Assembly: GCF_003703835.1 (NCBI RefSeq)
Contig: NZ_RDQR01000019.1
Location: 1 to 52,553 of the forward strand
Direction of reading: 5' to 3'
Length of the DNA: 52,553 nucleotides
DNA from: Auritidibacter ignavus
Lineage (GTDB): Bacteria; Actinomycetota; Actinomycetes; Actinomycetales; Micrococcaceae
How positions within the stretch are numbered: position 1 is the first letter of the stretch; every line of letters starts with the position of its first letter. The notes under the pieces were generated by a model, which worked only from the letters and a program-made list of their open reading frames with translations, did no database searches and was not told the DNA's origin. The translations under genes were made by a program, and so were the position numbers. Shown here one piece after another: positions 8,182 to 17,110 of the stretch.

Positions 8182-9414
8182 ATGACACCAGCACGACCGC
8201 GTGAAATTCGCCAGTCATCCAAGTTGCATAATGTTCGCTACGATGTGCGCGGACCGATCCTGGAAGAAGCTCAGCGTCTCGAAGCCGCCGGGCATCGGAT
8301 CATGCGACTGAATATTGGGAACCCGGCCCCCTTCGGTTTTGACGCCCCCGGGGCGATCCTGAAGGATATGGTCTCCCATCTTCCCCATGCCCAGGGGTAC
8401 TCCGATTCTCAGGGTATCTACTCGGCCCGCACCGCCGTCTCGCAGTACTATGAGTCCCGTGGCATCCGGGATATCTCGGTTGATGATGTTTTCATCGGTA
8501 ACGGGGTCTCAGAGATGATCTCCATGGTCCTCCAAGCCCTGATCGATGACGGGGACCAGGTACTGATTCCCGCGCCGGATTATCCGCTGTGGACCGGGGC
8601 CACCACGCTCTGCGGTGGTGAAGCCGTGCACTACCGGTGTGTGGAAGAGGAAGGCTGGGCCCCCGACACCGAGCACATCGAGTCTCTGGTCACCGACCGT
8701 ACCAAGGCTCTGGTGCTGATCAACCCGAATAATCCCACCGGGGCGGTGTACTCGCGCCACGTACTAATGGAAATGGTCGAGATCGCTCGCCGGCACGGGC
8801 TGGTACTACTCGCCGATGAGATTTATGAAAAGATTCTCTACGACGGAGCACGCCACATTAACGTCGCCGGGCTGTCTGACGATGTGCTCACCCTGACGTT
8901 CTCCGGGTTGTCGAAGGCGTACCGGGTGGCTGGATACCGGGCCGGTTGGGTTGCCGTGTCCGGGCCCAAATATCGCGCTCAAGACTTCCTTGAGGGGCTG
9001 ACTCTGCTGGCCAATATGCGCATGTGCGCCAACGTTCCGGCCCAGCACGCGATCCAGACGGCGCTGGGCGGGTATCAATCCATCAACGACCTCATTCTCC
9101 CGGGTGGACGACTGCTGGAACAGCGCAACCTGGCCACCGAAATGCTCCAGGCCATCCCGGGGGTGAGCGTGCAACCGGCCCACGGCGCGATGTATCTGTT
9201 CCCGAAACTCGACCCTGAGATGTATCCGATTGACGATGACGAGAAGTTCGTGATCGACCTGCTTCGACAACAAAAAATCCTGGTCTCACACGGTCGGGCC
9301 TTCAATCTTGACACGACCGACCATTTCCGCTTGGTGACCTTGCCGGCCGTGCGTGATCTCGAAGAAGGCATCCACCGGATCGCCGAGTTTTTAGAGGGCT
9401 ACCGCCACGGCTGA
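8182..9414 (+). CDS. alaA: Alanine-synthesising aminotransferase AlaA
   Basis: This 410-residue class I/II aminotransferase transfers the amino group of glutamate to pyruvate, making alanine, with pyridoxal phosphate in the cytosol. It follows the E. coli AlaA sequence closely: SSKLHNVRYDVRGPILEEA at the N-terminus, LNIGNPAPFGFDAP, VLINPNNPTGAVYS, ADEIYEKILYD and the PLP lysine K245 in FSGLSKAYRVAGYR, then LCANVPAQHAIQTALGGYQS-type residues after 280. GGAGG lies about ten bases before the ATG. The closest mycobacterial equivalent is often annotated aspC. Length and all cofactor residues are intact. Confidence 0.94.
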   Translation: MTPARPREIRQSSKLHNVRYDVRGPILEEAQRLEAAGHRIMRLNIGNPAPFGFDAPGAILKDMVSHLPHAQGYSDSQGIYSARTAVSQYYESRGIRDISVDDVFIGNGVSEMISMVLQALIDDGDQVLIPAPDYPLWTGATTLCGGEAVHYRCVEEEGWAPDTEHIESLVTDRTKALVLINPNNPTGAVYSRHVLMEMVEIARRHGLVLLADEIYEKILYDGARHINVAGLSDDVLTLTFSGLSKAYRVAGYRAGWVAVSGPKYRAQDFLEGLTLLANMRMCANVPAQHAIQTALGGYQSINDLILPGGRLLEQRNLATEMLQAIPGVSVQPAHGAMYLFPKLDPEMYPIDDDEKFVIDLLRQQKILVSHGRAFNLDTTDHFRLVTLPAVRDLEEGIHRIAEFLEGYRHG

Positions 9415-9417
9415 GTC

Positions 9418-9690
9418 CTACTCATCGGTCTCATCGGTCTCGTTGGTGCTGGCCGTCGTCTCGGACTCGGCACGGACCTGGTCAATGCGTTGCTGGGCCT
9501 CGGTCAGCCAACGTTGACAGTGTTGTGCCAGGGCTTCACCGCGCTCCCAGAGTTGTAAGCTTTCTTCTAGTTCCACCCCACCGGATTCCAGCCGGGTCAC
9601 GGTCTCAATCAGTTCAGTGCGGGCCTGCTCGTAGCTCAGCTGGGCAATATCGGAGGTATCGGCGGTCGAGAATCCTTGTGTCATCATCAT
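9418..9690 (-). CDS. xseB: Exodeoxyribonuclease VII small subunit
   Basis: The 90-residue protein contains the family core LSYEQARTELIETVTRLESG, then GVELEESLQLWERGEALAQHCQ and a helical tail, the usual shape of XseB. It forms the small subunits of exonuclease VII, which degrades single-stranded DNA in both directions. Three ATG codons follow each other at the 5' end (9690, 9687, 9684); GAAGG suits the third best. The ATGs overlap the TGA of xseA, so translation is coupled. The acidic C-terminal tail (ESETTASTNETDETDE) is unremarkable for actinobacteria. It ends three bases past the convergent alaA stop. Confidence 0.92.
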   Translation of the reverse strand: MMMTQGFSTADTSDIAQLSYEQARTELIETVTRLESGGVELEESLQLWERGEALAQHCQRWLTEAQQRIDQVRAESETTASTNETDETDE

Positions 9691-10955
9691 CCTTCGTCGT
9701 CTGTGCTGGGGTTGATTGAGGTGACTTCGGCGTGGAAGTCTCCCCTGGAGAGCAAAATGTTGACCGGGGTGCCGACCTGTAGCTGATCGGCCCGTCGAAT
9801 CAAGCCCTGCTCAGCCTGCACCACCGCATAGCCACGGTTGAGTGTGGACTGCGGAGACAGCGAACGCACCCGAGCCATCACCTGCTCGACTACCTCGCGC
9901 TCGCGAGAAATCAGCTGACGCACGGCCGTTCGTGCTCGTGTCAGCACACCGGTGAGTTCCTCGTGGCGGGTGGTGATCATCGTTTCAGGATGCAGTAGCA
10001 CCGGCCGGGAACGCACCGTAGCCAGGTGGGTGGCCTGCTCGGTGACGAGCCGCTGCACCGCAGCGGCCATCCTTAACCGGGCCTGAGCGATGCTCTCGGC
10101 CTCCACCGCCGCGTCGGGAACAATACGCTTGGCCGCATCGGTGGGAGTGGAAGCCCGCAGATCAGCCACATCATCGAGCACCGGACGGTCGGCTTCGTGC
10201 CCGATTGCCGAGACCACCGGGGTGGTCGCTGCCGCCACCGCGCGCACGAGCCGTTCATCCGAAAATGGCAGGATCACCTCTTCTAAGGCCCCACCGCCAC
10301 GGGCTATCACGATCAGATCCACCCGCTCATCGGCATCAAGCTGGTGCAGGGCCTCGATGATCTCGGTGGGCGCCTGGGCGCCTTGGACGGCGGTGTGCAC
10401 CACGGTGAATTCAGTGGCCGGCCAACGCAAGAGCGTATTGCGCATGACATCTTTCATCGCGTCGGAGTCTTTGCCGGTAATCAGACCGATGCGTGCCGGC
10501 ACCAGGGGCAACGGTTTCTTCTGGGCAAACAGGCCTTCTTCGGCCAACGCGTGTCGCAAGCGCTCGACTCGGGCCAGCAAGTCACCGATGCCTACCGGCC
10601 GAATATCCTGGGCAATCATCGACAACCGACCGGTCTTGGTGTAAAAGTTGGGCTTCACCCAGGCCACCACACGCGCGCCCTGTTGCACTCCAGGATCCAG
10701 GTGCGAGGCCACATTGCGCCAGGCAGTGACCGGCAGGGAGATCTCGGCTTCCATATCGCGCAGTGTCATCCACGCATTGCCACGTACCACGCGATGCTCG
10801 ATCAGCTGACCCTCCACCCAGGTCGCCGGGGCCCGATCAATATAGTGTTTGAGATTCTCCGACAGTAAGCGCACCGGCCAGGGGCGATCCGCCGAGGTCT
10901 GCGCCGCTGTGGCCGGTAGTGCAGGTTCATCGATCACCACGCGCTCACCACACAA
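9687..10955 (-). CDS. xseA: Exodeoxyribonuclease VII large subunit
   Basis: The 422-residue catalytic subunit has an N-terminal OB-fold (VSENLKHYIDRAPATWVEGQL-like region, LSENLKHYI at 30-38, WMTLRDMEAEISLPV) followed by the nuclease domain with ARIGLITGKDSDAMKDV, VDLIVIARGGGALEEV and FSDERLVRAVAAATTPVVSAIGHEADRPVLDDVADLRASTP. A C-terminal coiled coil follows. The start is a TTG at 10955 in my reading; a GTG at 10940 is possible and the strong GGAGG upstream is about 15 bases from the TTG. It forms an operon with xseB through a 4-base overlap. In many actinobacteria ispH (divergent) and ychF are neighbours; here ispH is absent and ychF lies 15 kb away. Confidence 0.92.
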   Translation of the reverse strand: MCGERVVIDEPALPATAAQTSADRPWPVRLLSENLKHYIDRAPATWVEGQLIEHRVVRGNAWMTLRDMEAEISLPVTAWRNVASHLDPGVQQGARVVAWVKPNFYTKTGRLSMIAQDIRPVGIGDLLARVERLRHALAEEGLFAQKKPLPLVPARIGLITGKDSDAMKDVMRNTLLRWPATEFTVVHTAVQGAQAPTEIIEALHQLDADERVDLIVIARGGGALEEVILPFSDERLVRAVAAATTPVVSAIGHEADRPVLDDVADLRASTPTDAAKRIVPDAAVEAESIAQARLRMAAAVQRLVTEQATHLATVRSRPVLLHPETMITTRHEELTGVLTRARTAVRQLISREREVVEQVMARVRSLSPQSTLNRGYAVVQAEQGLIRRADQLQVGTPVNILLSRGDFHAEVTSINPSTDDEG

Positions 10956-10980
10956 CCACCACTCACATTGCCTCCGTTAC

Positions 10981-11009
10981 AGTAGTCTAGGGACGTCCCC
11001 CAGACTACT
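10981..11009. promoter_or_regulatory. Nested inverted repeats between divergent xseA and membrane-protein genes
   Basis: AGTAGTCT (10981-10988) and AGACTACT (11002-11009) form a perfect 8-bp inverted repeat, and the loop contains the perfect 10-bp palindrome GGGACGTCCC (10990-10999). The structure sits between the divergent starts at 10955 and 11032. A regulator site for both genes is a reasonable guess; as RNA it would fold into a stacked hairpin in the leader of the plus-strand gene. Confidence 0.5.
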
Positions 11010-11031
11010 ACCGCCGGGATAGAAGGACACC

Positions 11032-11919
11032 ATGAGAACGCTTTTTGCCAGCATTTTTGCGTTGGTTATCGGCATCGTCACCGTGGTCGGTTTGACCGGA
11101 TGGCGAGCTGATGCATTGTTACACACCGCAGAACCATTACGGGAGATTTCTGGTGATGAGCAGGTGCTCGACGCGGTCCCGGCATTAGTGGCCGATCAGG
11201 TGACCTCGAATGCGGAATCCCAGCTGCCCTTCTCCGATGCGCTGGGCGGGGTGACCGAGAATTTTGCGTCTTTGGTAGTAGAGGACTCCCGGTTCGCTCA
11301 GGCGTGGGGCGAAGCCGTGGAGATGACCCGTCAGGACTGGGTTGAGGGGCTGCAACAGGCCTCCACCCCGGCCGAACCCGATGCCGGATACCTCTCGATC
11401 CATCTCACCCCGGTGGCCCAACTCGCCGGTGTTGTGCTGGGCGAGCAACTCGACCAGATTTCCCTGCTCGACGGTGTTGATCCCACTGGCTGGGTACCCA
11501 GCGAGTTGGTGATCGACACGCAAGTTCCTCCCTCAGAACTCATCTCGGCCGATGACCTGGTGTTGATCGAACAGTACGTGACCTACTGGCCACTGGTCCT
11601 GGGCGGGGCCGCGGTGGCCTTCGTCCTAGCGCTGTTGCTGGCCGCCCCCGGAGCCCGCTGGAGCGTCTGGCTGATTTCCGGGGCGGTGATCGTGCTTGGC
11701 GGAGTCACCCTGCGTACCGGCATCGGCCGGCTGGTGGACGACTCGATCGCTGCCACAGTCGAAGACGGCACCGTGGCGATTGTCGAGCCCCTGATGCATG
11801 CGTTCGCCAATTGGAGCTATCCCCAACTGAACGTGATGATGATCGGTGGCGCGGTGGTGGCCGCAGTGGGCTTGATCGGCGCGTTGATTGCGATGGGGCG
11901 CGAGACCAGTAGCGCCTAG
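11032..11919 (+). CDS. Hypothetical membrane protein with large extracytoplasmic domain
   Basis: The 295-residue protein has an N-terminal membrane anchor or uncleaved signal (FASIFALVIGIVTVVGLTG, 5-23), about 160 residues of acidic extracytoplasmic domain, two hydrophobic helices at about 186-228 (WPLVLGGAAVAFVLALLLAA and VWLISGAVIVLGGVTL), and a final helix near 265-288. AAGGA precedes the ATG at 11032 by the right distance. I do not recognise a named family. It is divergent from xseA and monocistronic. The cytosolic tail is only a few residues (GRETSSA), so any activity would lie outside the cell or in the membrane. Confidence 0.75.
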   Translation: MRTLFASIFALVIGIVTVVGLTGWRADALLHTAEPLREISGDEQVLDAVPALVADQVTSNAESQLPFSDALGGVTENFASLVVEDSRFAQAWGEAVEMTRQDWVEGLQQASTPAEPDAGYLSIHLTPVAQLAGVVLGEQLDQISLLDGVDPTGWVPSELVIDTQVPPSELISADDLVLIEQYVTYWPLVLGGAAVAFVLALLLAAPGARWSVWLISGAVIVLGGVTLRTGIGRLVDDSIAATVEDGTVAIVEPLMHAFANWSYPQLNVMMIGGAVVAAVGLIGALIAMGRETSSA

Positions 11920-11943
11920 TTCGTGCCCCGTTGCTGAACCTGC

Positions 11944-11985
11944 TAACGTGAGATAAATAACGTCAGTATTGACTAACGCCAGTAT
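11944..11985. promoter_or_regulatory. Three direct repeats upstream of the DASS symporter gene
   Basis: TAACGTGAGATA (11944), TAACGTCAGTAT (11958) and TAACGCCAGTAT (11974) are spaced 14 and 16 bases apart; the last two differ at one base in twelve. TTGACT at 11969-11974 between them could be a -35 box, but I see no convincing -10. The spacing close to 1.5 helical turns suggests binding sites for a regulator of the transporter gene. Confidence 0.4.
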
Positions 11986-12062
11986 GAGAAGATGACAGGA
12001 ATATGTAGCAACAGCGTGTGCGCTGGCGCGTGATGCGCTGAGGACCGTTGGGGGACAGTCCG

Positions 12063-13703
12063 ATGAGTTCAGAGAAGTCGACACGTCATTACGCCTCGTC
12101 GCATTACACCAAGACTCAACACGCTTCGTCACAATATCCGTCCACGCAGTATCGCTCGACCCAGACCGAACTCTCTGAGGGGATGAAAGCTCCGGCGGAC
12201 GGTGACTTGATGCGTCGGTTGATCGGACTTGGTCTCGGCATCGTGCTGGCACTGCTGGTGTACTTCCTGCTTCCCGCAGACACGGGAGTCTGGCCCCGGC
12301 TGACCGGTGCCACCGCGGTATTGATGGCCGTGTGGTGGATGACCGAGGCGATCCCGATTCCCGCCACCGCTTTGTTGCCACTGGTGATCTTTCCGGTGTT
12401 CGTTCCCGCCGAGGAAACCCCAGACGGCGAGGGCGTCAGCTTTGATACGGTCGGGGCCAACTACGGCAATAATGTCATCTTCTTGTTCTTAGGTGGCTTC
12501 TTGCTCGCTCTGGCGATGCAACGCTGGAATTTGCACCGTCGCATTGCCTTGCTGGTGTTGCGCTCGATGGGATCAAATAGTTCGGCGTTGGTCGGCGGTT
12601 TCATGATCTCCACCGGTTTCCTGTCGATGTGGGTCTCCAACACCGCGACCGCGGTGATGATGTTGCCTATCGGCGTGTCGGTGCTGGTGCTGGTCAATCA
12701 AGTGACAGAGGAAGGCAACGCCGAGGCCAGCGTGGAGTCGATGGTGAAAACGAAATTCGGCACCGCGCTGATGCTGGGCATTGCCTATGCGGCCTCCATT
12801 GGCTCGGTCAGTACCATTATTGGAACTCCGCCCAATGCACTGTTGGCCGCTCACATGTCCAGTAACGAGGACATGACCATTGGCTTTGGGCAATGGATGC
12901 TGGTCGGGGTGCCCTTGGCTGTGGTACTGATGCTGGCCACGTGGTTCATCTTGGTCAAGGTGCTGTTCAAACCCGAGATCAAGCACATTCCCGGTGGCCG
13001 TGAGATGTTGCAGAAAGAGTCGGAGAAACTCGGGCCGGTGAGTTCCGGTGAGCGCCGGGTCCTGATCATTTTTATCCTGGCGGCGGTGAGCTGGGTCTTC
13101 ATCCCGTTGCTGTCGGAGTACGTGCTCGGCTTGGAAGATGCTTTCATCTCCGATGCTGGGATCGCCATTGCTGTCGGCCTGTTGCTATTCCTGTTGCCGG
13201 CCGGTCCGGACGCCGAGTCGGGGGTGCGGCTATTGGATTGGGAATCTGCCGTGGAACTTCCCTGGGGTGTGCTACTGCTCTTTGGCGGTGGCCTGGCACT
13301 GTCGGGTCAGTTCAGCGATTCCGGACTCTCGGAATGGCTGGGTGAACAAGCGACCGGTCTGAGCGGGATGAGCCTGTGGATCCTGGTGGCGTTGGCGGCC
13401 GTGGCGATTTTGCTCCTGACCGAAATGACGTCCAATACTGCCACCGCTGCCACGTTCTTGCCCGTAGCCTCCGGCGTGGCAATGGGGACCGGGGTGGAAC
13501 CACTGATGCTGTGTGCACCCGTGGCGCTGGCCGCAACCTGTGCGTTCATGCTTCCGGTGGCTACCCCGCCGAACGCTATCGCCTACGGTTCCGGCTACGT
13601 CACCATCGGTCAGATGGTGCGAGGAGGCGTGCTGGTCAATATCGTCGCTGCCATCCTGATCACTCTAGTCTCGATGACCCTGCTGGTGTGGGTCTTCCTC
13701 TAA
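12063..13703 (+). CDS. DASS/SLC13-family Na+:dicarboxylate (anion) symporter
   Basis: The 546-residue membrane protein imports dicarboxylates, citrate or similar anions with sodium. The first ~50 residues are a Ser/Thr/Gln-rich cytosolic tail (MSSEKSTRHYASSHYTK). The core shows the two diagnostic SNT motifs, WVSNTATAVMMLPIGVSV in the first half and TEMTSNTATAATFLPVASG in the second, plus IGTPPNALLAAHM and the closing PVATPPNAIAYGSGYV of this family. About eleven to twelve hydrophobic segments are visible. I chose the ATG at 12063; a TTG at 12048 is weaker. It is convergent with the response-regulator gene, eight bases between stops. Substrate choice between succinate-type and citrate-type cannot be settled. 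Confidence 0.9.
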   Translation: MSSEKSTRHYASSHYTKTQHASSQYPSTQYRSTQTELSEGMKAPADGDLMRRLIGLGLGIVLALLVYFLLPADTGVWPRLTGATAVLMAVWWMTEAIPIPATALLPLVIFPVFVPAEETPDGEGVSFDTVGANYGNNVIFLFLGGFLLALAMQRWNLHRRIALLVLRSMGSNSSALVGGFMISTGFLSMWVSNTATAVMMLPIGVSVLVLVNQVTEEGNAEASVESMVKTKFGTALMLGIAYAASIGSVSTIIGTPPNALLAAHMSSNEDMTIGFGQWMLVGVPLAVVLMLATWFILVKVLFKPEIKHIPGGREMLQKESEKLGPVSSGERRVLIIFILAAVSWVFIPLLSEYVLGLEDAFISDAGIAIAVGLLLFLLPAGPDAESGVRLLDWESAVELPWGVLLLFGGGLALSGQFSDSGLSEWLGEQATGLSGMSLWILVALAAVAILLLTEMTSNTATAATFLPVASGVAMGTGVEPLMLCAPVALAATCAFMLPVATPPNAIAYGSGYVTIGQMVRGGVLVNIVAAILITLVSMTLLVWVFL

Positions 13704-13711
13704 AACCAGCT

Positions 13712-14317
13712 CTACAACCAGCCCTGGTCCCGGGCGTATCCGGCGGCCTGGGCGCGGTTCTTCGAGCCAGTCTTGCTGATTGCCTCCGAGAGCAGGTTCC
13801 GCACCGTCCCCGCGGAGAGGTGTAACTGCTCGGCAATGTCCCGGACTGAACGACCGGTCAGCGTCGCGCGCAACACGTCCTGTTCCCGGGAGGTGAGAGG
13901 GTTTTGCTGCGTGAGGGCCTGGACAGCCAAGGCCGGATCGACTACGGTCCGACCGGCCATGATCGACCGGATGGCTGCGGTGAGCTCCTCAGCGGGGGAA
14001 TCCTTGACCATAAACCCCTGTGCCCCGGCATCCAGTGCGCGTTGCAAGTATCCGGCGCGACCAAAGGTGGTCAGGATCAGAATCTTGGCCTGCGTCTGCT
14101 CGCTGACCTGAGCGGCAGCGGCCAATCCGTCCGTGCCGGGCATTTCAATGTCGAGGATGGCCAGATCCGCGCCGTGGTCTGCAATGGCTTCCACCACCGA
14201 GGCGCCATCGGGCAGTTGTGCGACCACCTGAAGATCCTGTTCCAAATCTAACAAGGCCGCCAGCCCCTGACGAACCAGCGCCTGGTCATCGGCCAGCACA
14301 ATCTTAATCGGATTCAC
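13712..14317 (-). CDS. NarL/DesR-type response regulator
   Basis: The 201-residue protein has a receiver domain (IKIVLADDQALVRQGL, phospho-acceptor D56 in LAILDIEMPGTDG, K near 105 in FMVKDSP) and a C-terminal LuxR-type helix-turn-helix (NPLTSREQDVLRATLTGRSVRDIAEQLHLSAGTVRN). It is translated from an ATG that overlaps the kinase stop (ATGA), so the pair is coupled. It is the last gene of an operon: ABC ATPase, permease, kinase, regulator. Regulators in this arrangement usually control the adjacent exporter in response to membrane or antibiotic stress; that is inference from gene order. Confidence 0.92.
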   Translation of the reverse strand: MNPIKIVLADDQALVRQGLAALLDLEQDLQVVAQLPDGASVVEAIADHGADLAILDIEMPGTDGLAAAAQVSEQTQAKILILTTFGRAGYLQRALDAGAQGFMVKDSPAEELTAAIRSIMAGRTVVDPALAVQALTQQNPLTSREQDVLRATLTGRSVRDIAEQLHLSAGTVRNLLSEAISKTGSKNRAQAAGYARDQGWL

Positions 14318-15393
14318 TGACTCACCTCCAACACAGTGCCACGGTCCGAGGACGAGATGGTCAAAGTCCCCTTGGCTGCTTCGGCTCGATGGCGAAGCCC
14401 AGCCAGACCATATCCGGTGGTGGGACGAGTGATCCCGATCCCGTCATCGCTGACGCGCAACCGATGGGTGGTGATCTCAATATTCACGGTGCTCGCCTGC
14501 GCATGCCGGAGCACATTGGTGACCGCTTCACGCAGGCACCAGGCGAATAGTTCCGCGGTGGCCGGGGCGATCTGTCGCGGGATTTCTGTGGTCGTGACGT
14601 GGATTCCTTGGTTACGGAGCATCTCCAGTGCGACCTCCAACTGGTTGCCTAAATCCGGGGCTTCCAGAGTGGTGATCGCAGTGCGGACATTGCTAATGGA
14701 GGACCTGGCCAATCCCAGGATACTCTCCAGCTCCGCGCGGGCGGCCTGGTGGTCAGTGTCGAGCAATCGCATGGCTAACTGCGTCTTGACCGTGATGGCG
14801 GTCAGCGACTGGCCTAAGACATCGTGGACCTGGCGATCTAATTCTTCCCGTTGGGCGGCTAGTGCGTCTCGCTCCGAGACTTGGCGCTCCACTTCCTGAC
14901 GTTCGACGACATAGCGGATGAAAAACAACATGAGCCAGGCCAAGGTCAGTGACAGCAGCAGGGGCCACCAGAGATCCATTTGGTCGCTGATCATCAGTAA
15001 CGCTGTGCCGGCCAGTGTGGTCGAGACGAAGGAACCAATTGCCCCGGGAACAAGATTGTGCGTGAACAGCCACAGCGCTGCGACAAATGTCAGGCTCATC
15101 CCTGCATCCGCTCCGGTCAGCAACGCCACTGGGACCACGAGTAGACCCAGCACCAGGGTGTAGACAAGGGTCGTGGCGACCCGGGGGAGCAGTGGCCACG
15201 GGCGCGGATGGGTCAACATCCACAGATAGCACCCGGCGAACAGGACCAAGCAGGCGATGCCGGCGATCTTGGCCCACAGCGGATGATCTGACAGGACGAC
15301 GCTCGTAGCCGGGATGAGCAACAGCGCGAGCCAACCGCCGCCGTAGCGCAGTTGTTCGCGTTGCTCGTCCCGACTGAGCTGATCTGGATACAT
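14314..15393 (-). CDS. DesK/HisKA_3-type sensor histidine kinase
   Basis: The 359-residue kinase has an N-terminal block of six hydrophobic segments (about 20-160) with almost no extracytoplasmic domain, then a cytosolic linker and the HisKA_3 dimerisation domain with phospho-acceptor H190 in RQVHDVLGQSLTAITVK. A GHKL ATPase domain follows (LREAVTNVLRHAQ, VSDDGIGI, TGYGLAGLRHRAEAAKG). A membrane-embedded sensor of this shape is typical of kinases detecting envelope or lipid state. It overlaps the regulator gene by four bases and follows the ABC permease by eleven bases, all minus strand. Confidence 0.92.
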   Translation of the reverse strand: MYPDQLSRDEQREQLRYGGGWLALLLIPATSVVLSDHPLWAKIAGIACLVLFAGCYLWMLTHPRPWPLLPRVATTLVYTLVLGLLVVPVALLTGADAGMSLTFVAALWLFTHNLVPGAIGSFVSTTLAGTALLMISDQMDLWWPLLLSLTLAWLMLFFIRYVVERQEVERQVSERDALAAQREELDRQVHDVLGQSLTAITVKTQLAMRLLDTDHQAARAELESILGLARSSISNVRTAITTLEAPDLGNQLEVALEMLRNQGIHVTTTEIPRQIAPATAELFAWCLREAVTNVLRHAQASTVNIEITTHRLRVSDDGIGITRPTTGYGLAGLRHRAEAAKGTLTISSSDRGTVLEVSQ

Positions 15394-15404
15394 CGACTCT
15401 TATC

Positions 15405-16247
15405 TTATCGGCGGGTAGAGCCTAGGGTGGACAGCCAGCACAAGCCGGCGAAAATCACCGTCCAGGCCAGGGAGATCCCCAGAATCCAGGCCAGGGAATC
15501 GGATTCAAACTCGCCGGTGACGAAAGCTTCCTGATCCAGAATGAGACCCTCAGCCTGGGGATAGTGAGCCAGCTGGCCGGTACCATACATTGGCGTGAAG
15601 CGACCGATCTCCAGCAGTGTTCCGCTCAAGGGTATAAACAGGTTACCGAGGAAGGCCAACACGACCAGGAAACCAGACCCAATGGCGACCGCGGACTGGG
15701 CACGGAAAATCATCGCCACGGCGAGCCCATAGAACACGAACGGGATGGTGCCAACAATGGTCAGTGCTGCCGTAGCTATCCAATGCCCCACTGTATCGAA
15801 TTCCGCTCCCGTGGTGGCTCCTAGAATCAGAATCAGCGTGGTGGGCAGAATGGCCAAAATCATGCCCATCAGCATTTTGGACACCATAAACAAGGGGTTA
15901 GACAGCCCCGTGAGCGCTAACACTCGATTCCAGCCGTGTTGCTTTTCCACTACCGCGGAACTACTGACCGCCGTAGCAGCGATCACCGAACCGTAGCAAG
16001 CCATGGAGGTCATCACCCAAGCGGTCATATTGCCGTCGCCGAAGTTCAACTCGGCAACATCACCGGCCACCCCAAACATCAGGTACAACATGGCCGGTAA
16101 GACCAGGATGAAGAAGGTCGACTCCCACATCCGTAGGGACCGCCACGTGTCCCAGGCCAGGTAGTGGACGAAAATGCTCAGGGTGGACCGAGCTGGCGAA
16201 CCCCCGTGTGAAGGTTTCGTGGTGGTGTGTGAAGCTATGGCGGTCAT
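15405..16247 (-). CDS. ABC-2 type transporter permease
   Basis: The 280-residue permease has six hydrophobic segments and the layout of the ABC-2 family (FILVLPAMLYLMFG, then VIAATAVSSSAVVEKQHGWNRVL, LILGATTG, VFYGLAVAMIFRAQSAVAIG, FLVVLAFLGNLFIPLSGTL). The start at 16247 is supported by AAGGAG upstream and by the ATGA overlap with the ATPase gene. It should form a homodimer exporting a hydrophobic or amphipathic compound out of the cell. Together with the ATPase and the downstream DesKR-like pair it resembles DrrAB/YfiLMN-style exporters. The substrate is unknown. Confidence 0.9.
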   Translation of the reverse strand: MTAIASHTTTKPSHGGSPARSTLSIFVHYLAWDTWRSLRMWESTFFILVLPAMLYLMFGVAGDVAELNFGDGNMTAWVMTSMACYGSVIAATAVSSSAVVEKQHGWNRVLALTGLSNPLFMVSKMLMGMILAILPTTLILILGATTGAEFDTVGHWIATAALTIVGTIPFVFYGLAVAMIFRAQSAVAIGSGFLVVLAFLGNLFIPLSGTLLEIGRFTPMYGTGQLAHYPQAEGLILDQEAFVTGEFESDSLAWILGISLAWTVIFAGLCWLSTLGSTRR

Positions 16248-17110
16248 GAGGGGTCTCCTTCCAACAGGTTTTCCAGCCCGTGTTGAGTAATCTGAACGTT
16301 GGAAATCCATCCGTGATTTAGCAATTCGTTAGCCAGCTGATCGGACCGATCGGTTCGGATGCTGATCCGTCGTTTTGCTGGGTCCCAATCGAGTGCGGTT
16401 TTTTCCGGTAGTACCTCGAAGGGTTCTTGAGAGTGGCGCCATGTTCCCGTGATGGTGCTGGTGCCTCCGAGTTGGTCAGCCGGTGCGTCGGCGGTGATGG
16501 ACCCAGATTTCATCACCACGATGCGGTCGGCGAATTCTTCGGCCTCTTGCAAATAATGCGTGGCAAAAATGATGGTTCCCCCACCACGCGCCCAGCTCGT
16601 CATCGAGTCCCAAAACCCTCGACGCGAGGTGATGTCCATGCCGGAGGTGGGCTCATCGAGTAGCAGAATCTCCGGGTCGGGAAGGATCGCCAGGGCGAAC
16701 CGGAGTCGTTGGACTTGCCCGCCCGAACACTTGCCGACCTTGGTCTTCTTGAAAGCAGTGACCCCAGCCTTTTCCATCACCTCCGGTATCGGGAGGCTGT
16801 GTCGATGCAGACCAGCAATCATGCGTAGGGTCTCTTCGACCGTGAGGTCTTCCAATAGGCCTTTGGTCTGGAGCACGGCACCGATACGGCCACTGGCCTC
16901 AGTCGGCGGGCCTGCTAGGACCTTAACGGATCCGCTTTGTGGCGTGGTGTAGCCCAGAATCATATCGAGCAGTGTCGTCTTTCCGGCCCCATTAGGGCCC
17001 AACAAGGCCAGGATCTCGCCAGAATGAACACGCAGTGAGAGGTGGTCCACGGCGGTTAACTGGCCGAATCTTTTGGTGACATTTTCGATGTCGATCGCTG
17101 GAGTAGTCAT
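16244..17110 (-). CDS. ABC transporter ATP-binding protein (DrrA/CcmA type)
   Basis: The 288-residue ATPase starts MTTPAIDIENVTKRFG at the ATG at 17110. The Walker A motif GPNGAGKTT has its lysine at position 44; the signature is KCSGGQVQR (Cys in place of the usual Leu), Walker B is ILLLDEPTSGMD, and the H-loop is FATHYLQEA. A C-terminal ~90-residue extension follows, as in DrrA-like proteins. It is the first gene of the exporter operon and overlaps the permease by four bases. The intergenic region toward the divergent SDR gene (17111-17294) should hold both promoters. Confidence 0.93.
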   Translation of the reverse strand: MTTPAIDIENVTKRFGQLTAVDHLSLRVHSGEILALLGPNGAGKTTLLDMILGYTTPQSGSVKVLAGPPTEASGRIGAVLQTKGLLEDLTVEETLRMIAGLHRHSLPIPEVMEKAGVTAFKKTKVGKCSGGQVQRLRFALAILPDPEILLLDEPTSGMDITSRRGFWDSMTSWARGGGTIIFATHYLQEAEEFADRIVVMKSGSITADAPADQLGGTSTITGTWRHSQEPFEVLPEKTALDWDPAKRRISIRTDRSDQLANELLNHGWISNVQITQHGLENLLEGDPS

